Positions 58,262 to 64,000 of a stretch of DNA of 64,000 nucleotides are shown here, piece after piece (position 1 is the first letter of the stretch; each line of letters starts with the position of its first letter). A program made the position numbers and the translations under genes. The DNA comes from Pseudomonas sp. ANT_J12 (GTDB lineage: Bacteria > Pseudomonadota > Gammaproteobacteria > Pseudomonadales > Pseudomonadaceae), in assembly GCF_008370045.1 (NCBI RefSeq), contig NZ_VOBN01000002.1:1-64000 (forward strand), written 5' to 3'. Below the pieces are notes generated by a model. The model was not told where the DNA came from, made no database searches, and saw only the letters and a list, made by a program, of their open reading frames with translations.

Positions 58262-59136
58262 GGCAAGCGCAGCGCTCGCCCCAGCTCGTCAAACAACGTC
58301 ACCACCGAGCGCAAGGCGCGGCAGTCCGGACGCGTCAGCAACCATAGCGCCGTGTCGCAGCCCTGCAACGGCCCGGTCAACGGTTGCAAACCCTCGTCGA
58401 TCAGAAAGTCCGGCAATGCCGCGACGCCAAGCCCCGCCCGCACCAACCCGGTCACCGACAACAGGCTGTTGCAGCGATAACCCGGCACCACGCCGGGCCA
58501 TTGCTGGCGGCGCCAGGCGATGGTCGGGTGGTCCGGCAGGAAGTCGTCCGGGGCGATCCAGGTCAGCGCTGCCAGATCGGTGGGATCGACGGTGTTCAGA
58601 TAGGCCGCACTGCCACAGACCCGGTACGACACCTGCGCCAGGCATCGACCGACCAAGTGTTCGGGCGGTGTGCGAGTCAGGCGCAGGGCGATGTCGGCAT
58701 CCCGGCGGCTGAGGTTGGCGAAGTCGTTAGAGGTGCTGAGTTCGATGTTCAGCGCCGGGTAGGCCGGCATGAACTGCGCCAGCGCCGGCAGCAGCAACTC
58801 TTGAAGGACGGAGTCGGTACAGGTCAGGCGCACGGTGCCACTGATGATTTCACCACCCTGCTCCACGCCGACACGCGCCGCGTCCAGTGCCTGTTCGGCG
58901 CGTTCCGCCTGTTCGGCCAGGGTCTGGGCCAAGGTCGTCGGCAGATAACCGGCGCGGCTCTTTTCGAACAATTGTTGACCTAGCGCGGCTTCCAAGCGGC
59001 GCACGGCCCGGAACACCGTCGATACGTCGACCTTTAAGAGCTGGGAAGCCCGGGCCAGAGAGCCGCCGCGAACCAGGGCAAGGATCAGGGCCAGGTCCGG
59101 GTAGTCCAGCCGATAGTGCGTCGGTGCATTGATCAA
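58258..59136 (-). CDS. LysR-family regulator
   Basis: A 292-residue regulator. The winged HTH covers YPDLALILALVRGGSLARAS and VSTVFRAVRRLEAALGQQLF; the effector domain begins near GTVRLTCTDSVLQELLL. No ATG lies close to the conserved region: the TTG at 59136 gives normal length, while longer frames to 59223 or 59244 would run through the divergent promoter. It diverges from the glutamine-amidotransferase-like gene and has the direct repeat AACGCCAAT twice in between. Confidence 0.82.
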   Translation of the reverse strand: MINAPTHYRLDYPDLALILALVRGGSLARASQLLKVDVSTVFRAVRRLEAALGQQLFEKSRAGYLPTTLAQTLAEQAERAEQALDAARVGVEQGGEIISGTVRLTCTDSVLQELLLPALAQFMPAYPALNIELSTSNDFANLSRRDADIALRLTRTPPEHLVGRCLAQVSYRVCGSAAYLNTVDPTDLAALTWIAPDDFLPDHPTIAWRRQQWPGVVPGYRCNSLLSVTGLVRAGLGVAALPDFLIDEGLQPLTGPLQGCDTALWLLTRPDCRALRSVVTLFDELGRALRLP

Positions 59137-59143
59137 TTGGGAT

Positions 59144-59180
59144 AACGCCAATATTGAGTGCGCGAACGCCAATCTATAGT
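59144..59180 (+). promoter_or_regulatory. Direct repeat and -10 for the amidotransferase-like gene
   Basis: AACGCCAAT occurs at 59144-59152 and 59165-59173, exactly 21 bp (two turns) apart, directly in front of TATAGT (59175-59180). Tandem half-sites abutting the -10 of the divergent target are common for LysR-type activators. Confidence 0.45.
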
Positions 59181-59254
59181 GACTGCCAGAAACGAACAAC
59201 CTCGCCACAGGTTTGGTCGCCATTTTGCAGATCTCAGCCGACAAGGAAAATCAC

Positions 59255-59974
59255 ATGGACTCTGTTTCTCCTGACCATCCCATCCGCATCGCCTTGATCG
59301 GCGATTACGACCCGCAAGTCACCGCCCATCAAGCCATCCCCATTGCCCTCGGCATGGCCGCCGAACACTCGGGCCGGGACGTGCAATTCCAATGGCTGGC
59401 CACCGACCGCATCCATGCCGGTACGCCGCTGGAACACTTCGATGGCTTCTGGTGTGTGCCTGCCAGCCCCTATCGCGACATGGACGGCGCATTACGCGCG
59501 ATCCGTTTTGCCCGCGAACACCAACGCCCCTTCCTCGGCACCTGCGGTGGTTTTCAACACGCAGTGCTGGAATACGCGCGCAATGTGTTGGGCTGGGCCG
59601 ATGCCGAGCACGGCGAGACATCCCCCGACGCCGCACGGGCGCTGCTCACGCCGCTGACCTGTTCGCTGGTGGAGGCCGTCGACAGCATTCACCTGGTTGA
59701 AGGTTCGTTGCTCGCCACGGCGTATGAAACGTCCGAGATTCACGAAGGCTATCGCTGCCGCTACGGTGTGAATCCGCAGTTCGAGCAGGCGCTGTTAAGC
59801 GGGCAACTCAACGCCGTGGGTCACGATTCGGATGGAGATTTGCGGGCGGTGGAACTGAGAGGTCATCCATTCTTTGTCGCGACCCTGTTCCAGCCGGAAC
59901 GTGCTGCGCTCAAAGGAACGTTGCCGCCATTGGTGGGAGCCCTGATCGATGCCTGCGCGAGGCAGAAAACATGA
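59255..59974 (+). CDS. Class I glutamine-amidotransferase-like protein (CTP-synthase C-terminal type)
   Basis: A 239-residue protein of the GATase1 fold. The nucleophile elbow is FLGTCGGFQHAVLEYARN (Cys about 96) and the partner region PFFVATLFQPERAAL has Pro-Glu but lacks the His of the usual HPE triad at that site, so transfer activity is uncertain. IRIALIGDYDPQVTAHQAIP opens the protein as in stand-alone homologues of the CTP synthase amidotransferase domain. AAGGAAA lies before the start. The target is unknown; the divergent LysR gene probably controls it. Confidence 0.85.
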   Translation: MDSVSPDHPIRIALIGDYDPQVTAHQAIPIALGMAAEHSGRDVQFQWLATDRIHAGTPLEHFDGFWCVPASPYRDMDGALRAIRFAREHQRPFLGTCGGFQHAVLEYARNVLGWADAEHGETSPDAARALLTPLTCSLVEAVDSIHLVEGSLLATAYETSEIHEGYRCRYGVNPQFEQALLSGQLNAVGHDSDGDLRAVELRGHPFFVATLFQPERAALKGTLPPLVGALIDACARQKT

Positions 59975-60009
59975 TCGCCCCGCCCCCCGTCATCTCGGTT
60001 TAACTGCGG

Positions 60010-60072
60010 AAAAGATCGCAGCCTTCGGGTGTACACATCCCCGGTAGGCGCTGCCGAACGCTGCGATCTTTT
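60010..60072. terminator. Bidirectional hairpin between convergent genes
   Basis: AAAAGATCGCAGC (60010-60022) and GCTGCGATCTTTT (60060-60072) are exact inverse copies with inner GCC/GGC pairs, giving a stem flanked by A and T runs. It belongs to a repeat type common in Pseudomonas intergenic DNA and can terminate in both directions. Confidence 0.8.
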
Positions 60073-60076
60073 GACG

Positions 60077-60403
60077 TTACCCCCTCACCAAACTGCGCAC
60101 CGCCGAAATCTCCGGCACTTCCAGCCGGTTCATATACACCCGCAACGGTTCGGTGATGTTGATCCGGTCATCGATATTCTGATCCAGCAACAGCTGAATC
60201 AGCTCACGCTTGAGGGTCATCGCCTGCTCGGGTCCCGGCGCCCAGACGAATTCGCTGGTGGGGATGATGCCGTCATCCGCCACGTCCATGCCGAAGGCGT
60301 CTTCGCTGAAACGCACGATGTACTGGCCGGTCTTGCGATTGAGGCCGACGAAGCCCTTGAGTTGGTCGGCGGCCTGGCAGATGAGCTGGGAAGTGATGCG
60401 CAT
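60077..60403 (-). CDS. Conserved hypothetical protein upstream of glpQ
   Basis: A 108-residue cytosolic protein beginning MRITSQLICQAADQLKGFVG. I do not recognise a domain; GQYIVRFSEDAFGMDVADDG is the best conserved-looking part. The start at 60403 is the first with plausible sequence; 41 upstream codons are open but basic and unlike protein. It is divergent to glpQ across 236 bp, an arrangement seen in other pseudomonads. Confidence 0.75.
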   Translation of the reverse strand: MRITSQLICQAADQLKGFVGLNRKTGQYIVRFSEDAFGMDVADDGIIPTSEFVWAPGPEQAMTLKRELIQLLLDQNIDDRINITEPLRVYMNRLEVPEISAVRSLVRG

Positions 60404-60639
60404 ATAAACCTCACAAAAGGTCGCAAAGGGACCGGTGATCGATGGTTTACACGCAAGGGCTGGGGAACGGGCTTCCCTCTGCCGGGGAAACTGCCGGGGC
60501 CAAGAGTACTGCAAAGAACCGCACAAAAGCGCTGAAAAAAATCGCTTTAAACACGTTTATGTCGGTCTGGCGATGGCGCTCCCGGCGCTCAGTTGTTAAA
60601 AGGTACGTCTTTGAAAACCTCTGCGAAAGGACCTCGACC

Positions 60640-61767
60640 ATGCCTGCTACCTTCACCAAGAGCGCCTTGGTACTGAGCCTGTTGCTCGGCCTCGGCCAGG
60701 CACAGGCCGCCAACCAGCCCAGCCCCACCGCGCGTGCGACCACGCTGGGCATCCCGCATCCGGCCGTGATTGCCCACCGTGGCGCGTCCTTCGATGCCCC
60801 GGAATCCACCGCCGCGTCCTACAAACTGGCCCGCGACCTGGGCGCCGACTACCTGGAAATGGACCTGCAGCGCAGCAAGGACGGCGTGCTGTTTGCCCTG
60901 CACGACAACAACCTGCAGCGCACCACCGACGTCGCCACCAAGTTCCCCGAGCGCAAGGACGCCCCGGCCAATCAGTTCACCATCGCCGAGCTGAAAACCC
61001 TCGACGCTGGCAGCTGGTTCAACACCGCTTACCCGGATCGCGCGCGTCCTTCCTACGTCGGCCTGAAAATCCTGACCCTCGATGAAATCATCGACATCGC
61101 CCAGGGCAACCCGCTGCACAAACCCGGCCTGTACATCGAAACCAAAGAGCCGAAGCAATTCCCCGGCATCGAGCGCGACCTCAAGGAAAAACTCCAGGAT
61201 CGCGGCTGGCTGAGCCCGGTCGGTTCGAAACTGGCGAAAAGCGAGATTGCGGTCGGCCAGGGCAAAGGCAAGGTCGTGCTGCAAACCTTCGAGAAGAGCA
61301 GCCTCGAACTGCTGCAAAAAGAAATGCCGAACGTGCCGAAGATCCTGTTGCTGTGGGTCGGTGACGGCAGCATCGAGCCGAAATCCAAAGTGACCTTCGC
61401 TGAGTCCGGCGACAAGGACAAAGCCACTTACTACGCCAAGCAAGAGCCGAAAAGCAAAGCCGAATTCCAGCAATGGGTCGAGTACGCCAAGGCCCAGGGC
61501 GCGATCGGCACCGGTCCTTCGGCGGCGTTGACCAAGGGCGGCGATCAGAGCTACTCGGACCTGGTCAAGCCATGGATGAACCAGTTCACCCACGATCAGG
61601 GCCTGCTGGTGCACGTCTACACCATCGACGATGCGGTGGATTATCAGAAAGTCATGGACGCCGGTGTCGACGGTATCTTCACCAACCGCGCCAGCGAATT
61701 GCTCAAGTTCTACAAACGCCCGGCGGCGGGCACCGTGGCGCAATTGCTGCAGAACAACGGCTACTGA
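60640..61767 (+). CDS. glpQ: Glycerophosphodiester phosphodiesterase, periplasmic
   Basis: A 375-residue enzyme releasing glycerol 3-phosphate from glycerophosphodiesters. A signal peptide (ALVLSLLLGLGQAQA) targets it to the periplasm. VIAHRGASFDAPESTAASYK has the catalytic His and metal-binding Glu, LEMDLQRSKDGVLFALHDNN the second Glu/Asp and His, and IETKEPKQFPGIE the third metal ligand. GGA stands eight bases before the start at 60640. I see no clear Pho box. It ends at a REP-derived terminator. Confidence 0.95.
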   Translation: MPATFTKSALVLSLLLGLGQAQAANQPSPTARATTLGIPHPAVIAHRGASFDAPESTAASYKLARDLGADYLEMDLQRSKDGVLFALHDNNLQRTTDVATKFPERKDAPANQFTIAELKTLDAGSWFNTAYPDRARPSYVGLKILTLDEIIDIAQGNPLHKPGLYIETKEPKQFPGIERDLKEKLQDRGWLSPVGSKLAKSEIAVGQGKGKVVLQTFEKSSLELLQKEMPNVPKILLLWVGDGSIEPKSKVTFAESGDKDKATYYAKQEPKSKAEFQQWVEYAKAQGAIGTGPSAALTKGGDQSYSDLVKPWMNQFTHDQGLLVHVYTIDDAVDYQKVMDAGVDGIFTNRASELLKFYKRPAAGTVAQLLQNNGY

Positions 61768-61787
61768 TCGGCGCACCGCATTAACGT

Positions 61788-61817
61788 CTTCGCGAGCTTG
61801 CTCGCGAAGGCCGTTTT
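61788..61817 (+). terminator. REP-derived terminator of glpQ
   Basis: CTTCGCGAGC-TT-GCTCGCGAAG forms a perfect 10-bp stem followed by GCCGTTTTT; the stem is a half-REP unit. Confidence 0.85.
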
Positions 61818-61886
61818 TAAGGGTGAATTAAGTTGCGCCGGTTAACCTGAGCCCACTTAAACAGATCACCCCAAGGAAAGACTTTT

Positions 61887-62192
61887 ATGAAAACCCTGAC
61901 TGCCCTGTTCACCGCCGCTGCCCTGACCCTCACTGCCGGTATGGCCCAGGCTGACATCCGCGTCGACCAGATCCCTGAGCTGGTCAAAAGCGGCAAGATC
62001 AAGCCACTGGAAGAAATGAGCCAGGCAGCGCTGAAACTGCATCCGGGTGCGACCATCACCGACACCGATCTGGACAACCACTTCAACGGCTATGAATACG
62101 AAGTCGAATTGAAAGATGCCAAAGGCGTTGAATGGGACGTGGATTTCGATGCCGCCACCGGCAAAGTCCTGAGCAACAAACAAGACACATAA
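61887..62192 (+). CDS. PepSY-domain periplasmic protein
   Basis: A 101-residue exported protein. The signal peptide MKTLTALFTAAALTLTAGMAQA is followed by a single PepSY domain with GYEYEVELKDAKGVEWDVDF and DAATGKVLSNKQD. PepSY modules may bind peptides or inhibit proteases; the partner is unknown. AAGGAAAG precedes the start. It is probably monocistronic, followed by a cluster of REPs. Confidence 0.9.
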   Translation: MKTLTALFTAAALTLTAGMAQADIRVDQIPELVKSGKIKPLEEMSQAALKLHPGATITDTDLDNHFNGYEYEVELKDAKGVEWDVDFDAATGKVLSNKQDT

Positions 62193-62219
62193 TCCCCCAA
62201 TCCCTGTGGATCACCGCCA

Positions 62220-62391
62220 TCCCTGTAGGAGCGAAGCTTGCTCGCGAAGGCGGCAGCACATCCAGCATTGATGTGACTGACACACCCCAATCCCTGTAGG
62301 AGCAAAGCTTGCTCGCGATAGCGGTGAATCAGGCGACATCAATGTTGGCTGATCGTCCGCTTTCGCGAGCAAGCTTCGCTCCTACAGGGGT
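62220..62391. repeat. Cluster of three REPs (GTAGGAGCGAAGCTTGCTCGCGA family)
   Basis: Two direct copies at 62220-62253 and 62291-62325 and one inverted copy at 62360-62391 (TTTCGCGAGCAAGCTTCGCTCCTACAG). Copies 2 and 3 form a REPIN pair; copy 1 is extra. They fill most of the 309 bp between the PepSY and histidine-kinase genes. Confidence 0.9.
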
Positions 62392-62403
62392 TATGCGAAA
62401 TCC

Positions 62404-62439
62404 AAAAAAACGCACGATCATCCGGTCGTGCGTTTTTTT
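62404..62439 (+). terminator. Rho-independent terminator
   Basis: ACGCACGA-TCATCCGG-TCGTGCGT with flanking AAAAAA and TTTTTTT forms a strong, possibly bidirectional terminator after the REP cluster. Confidence 0.9.
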
Positions 62440-62501
62440 GTGCCTGCGCGCGCCAGGATCGCTAGAATCCGTCCACGGCGTTCAAGCAGAGAACAAGAAA
62501 C

Positions 62502-63677
62502 ATGCAAACAGCGGCAGCAGACATCACCACCATCGGCCGCATCAGCGCCGTGCCGGCGATTCTTCAGGTGATCCGGGAAATGACCGGCCTGCGCTTTGCC
62601 GCCGTGGCCCGTGTCACCGAGGATTCCTGGACGGCCTGCGCCGTGCTCGATCAACTGGACTTCGGCCTCAAGGTCGGCGGCGAACTGGATGTGGTCTCCA
62701 CCCTGTGCCATGAAATTCGCCAGGCCCATGTGTCGGTAGTGATCGACAAGGCCAGTGAAGACCCGCTGTACCGCGATCATCACACCCCGCGCCTGTACCA
62801 GTTCGAAAGCTATATTTCGGTCCCGGTGTTCCGTACCGACGGGCGTTTCTTCGGCACCATCTGCGCCCTCGACCCTAACCCCGCCGAGCTCAAGAGCAGC
62901 GCGATCCAGACCACCATGGAGTCGTTCGCCAGGGTGCTGTCGCTGCAGATCGAAGCCGAAGAAAACCTGCAACAGACCGAAGCGGACTTGCAGCAGGAAC
63001 GGCAAACCGCCGAACTGCGCGAACAGTTCATTGCCGTGCTCGGCCATGACTTGCGCAACCCGCTGTTCGCCATCAGCGCCGCCGCCGAAATGCTCCAGCG
63101 CAAATCCCCCAATCCGGCCAGCGACAAACTGGTGCAGCACATCCTCACCAGCGCCCGACGTGCCGCGCAATTGGTGGACGACGTGCTGGACTTCGCCCGT
63201 GGCCGCCTGGGCAATGGCATCCCGCTCGATATCGCGACCTGCCCGGACCTGGGCGATGCGCTACAGCATGTGATTTCAGAGATCCAGGGCGTGCACCCGC
63301 AACGGGTCATCCGCGCGTCGATCGGCGACCTGCGAGACGTCCAATGCGATCGCGAGCGTGTCGCGCAATTGCTCTCCAACCTGCTGGCCAATGCTATTGC
63401 CCATGGCGATGTCCGAGGTGACATCGAAGTCATTGCGCAGGTGGATCAGGGTGCCTTGATGCTGGCGGTGAAAAATCAGGGGACGATCCCCGAAGCCGTG
63501 CTGCCCCATCTGTTCCAGCCCTACTCGCGACCGACCCGCGACACGCCCCAGGCCGGCCTCGGGCTGGGCCTCTACATTGCCAGTCAGATTGCCCAGTCCC
63601 ATGGCGGCCAACTGCACGTGGCGTCCACGGCGCAGAGCGGCACGCTGTTTACCTTCAGCCTGCCGGCCGCGAGTTAA
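62502..63677 (+). CDS. GAF-domain sensor histidine kinase
   Basis: A 391-residue cytosolic kinase with no membrane segment. A GAF domain occupies about residues 15-150 (FESYISVPVFRTDGRFFGTI); after a Gln-rich linker the dimerisation helix has GHDLRNPLFAISAAAEM with phospho-acceptor His182. The ATPase domain has LLSNLLANAIAHG (N box), AVKNQGTIPE (weak G1, where the usual D-x-G has N-x-G) and AGLGLGLYIASQIAQSHGG (G2). No response regulator is adjacent, so its partner lies elsewhere. The signal sensed is unknown. Confidence 0.88.
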   Translation: MQTAAADITTIGRISAVPAILQVIREMTGLRFAAVARVTEDSWTACAVLDQLDFGLKVGGELDVVSTLCHEIRQAHVSVVIDKASEDPLYRDHHTPRLYQFESYISVPVFRTDGRFFGTICALDPNPAELKSSAIQTTMESFARVLSLQIEAEENLQQTEADLQQERQTAELREQFIAVLGHDLRNPLFAISAAAEMLQRKSPNPASDKLVQHILTSARRAAQLVDDVLDFARGRLGNGIPLDIATCPDLGDALQHVISEIQGVHPQRVIRASIGDLRDVQCDRERVAQLLSNLLANAIAHGDVRGDIEVIAQVDQGALMLAVKNQGTIPEAVLPHLFQPYSRPTRDTPQAGLGLGLYIASQIAQSHGGQLHVASTAQSGTLFTFSLPAAS

Positions 63678-64000
63678 GCCGACGTACTGACCATCGACCC
63701 GGACGTGCTGCTGCCCTCCTGCTGCAACGCCTGCAACAACGCCGCCGTAGCGGTCTGCAATGAACCCGAGGTGGTCGCGATCTGCGATTGCGCGGCGGCC
63801 ACATCGGCGGCTTTGGCATCGGCGCTTTCCTGTTTGGCCTGAGCGGCTTGCAGTTGCTGTTGTTGTTCCTGCAATTGCTTTTGCAGCTCGGCGATCTGCT
63901 TGCGCAAGTCCTTCACCGCGTCGGATTCCGTGCTGCTGCTCGAACTGCCGCCACCCGCCGCCGGCGCGGCACCGCTCGCGGAAGTCTTGGAGGTATCGCT
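63674..64000 (-). CDS. FlxA-like protein, N terminus beyond the window
   Basis: The last 108 residues of a protein whose start lies to the right of the window. A Ser/Gly/Ala-rich low-complexity stretch (SGAAPAAGGGSSSSSTES) is followed by a coiled coil of Lys/Gln heptads (VKDLRKQIAELQKQLQEQQQ) and an Ala/Gln-rich end with ATTSGSLQTATAALLQAL. This is the layout of FlxA-like proteins, originally named from an FliA-dependent E. coli gene. Its end overlaps the histidine-kinase stop by four bases, convergently. Confidence 0.75.
   Translation of the reverse strand, partial: SDTSKTSASGAAPAAGGGSSSSSTESDAVKDLRKQIAELQKQLQEQQQQLQAAQAKQESADAKAADVAAAQSQIATTSGSLQTATAALLQALQQEGSSTSGSMVSTSA

Noticed and set aside
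59136..59244. Longer LysR start at 59223 or 59244 (ATG)
   Set aside because: It would add about 30 residues not typical of the family and place coding sequence over the divergent promoter and its repeat.

Overview
The window is a chromosomal segment of a Pseudomonas, most likely of the P. fluorescens group. The evidence is the aruCFG-astDBE arginine succinyltransferase operon beside aotJQMOP-argR, the alaS-lysC-rsmA-tRNA-Ser-tRNA-Arg block, AmrZ, a DUF2790 secreted protein, and many GTAGGAGCGAGGCTTGCCCGCGA-type REP elements. Most genes are GC-rich. About 36.4-46.7 kb reads visibly lower in GC and is made of accessory genes.

Layout. 0-5 kb: tRNA-Arg(CCT), two small genes behind a candidate sigma-54 promoter, an isolated phnN, amrZ, mgtE and a small secreted protein. 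5-10 kb: two tRNA-Arg(ACG), tRNA-Ser(GCT), rsmA, lysC and alaS. 10-12 kb: L-threonine aldolase, then an FMN riboswitch in front of a RibH2-type lumazine synthase. 12-20 kb: the arginine succinyltransferase operon, transcribed leftward from aruC. 20.3-25.4 kb: one 1678-residue leucine-rich-repeat toxin-like protein lying between the operon and its regulator argR. 25.4-30.8 kb: aotJQMOP-argR (arginine/ornithine uptake and regulation). 31.5-36.4 kb: acs, two small secreted proteins and nrdB (class Ia ribonucleotide reductase beta) without nrdA.

36.4-46.7 kb is an accessory islet. It holds a chimeric scar joining the start of an HNH endonuclease gene to the end of a vgrG, a Tle4-like type VI lipase with its Tli4-like immunity protein, a small membrane protein, a PAAR spike protein overlapping a five-unit zinc-ribbon protein, a YegD-like Hsp70, a gene remnant, a BRO-type protein behind a nested inverted repeat, and a McrA-like HNH endonuclease diverging from a protein with a CCHC zinc motif. 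47.8-51.4 kb carries three tandem paralogous secreted proteins.

51.4-64 kb returns to ordinary genome: DUF6933 protein, TauE/SafE permease with divergent AraC regulator, a pair of small HTH proteins behind a LexA-like box, MBL hydrolase, TetR regulator, MASE2-GGDEF cyclase, DUF1003 membrane protein, a LysR regulator divergent from a class I glutamine-amidotransferase-like protein, a small hypothetical, glpQ, a PepSY protein, a GAF histidine kinase, and a FlxA-like protein cut by the window edge.

How genes work together. Arginine enters through AotJQMP, is degraded by AruC/F/G-AstD/B/E to glutamate and succinate, and ArgR couples both; candidate ArgR half-sites lie in front of aruC and aotJ. 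The islet combines contact-dependent antagonism parts with putative DNA-defence genes. Nothing was run against databases: functions come from reading the translations, and regulatory sites are motif matches.
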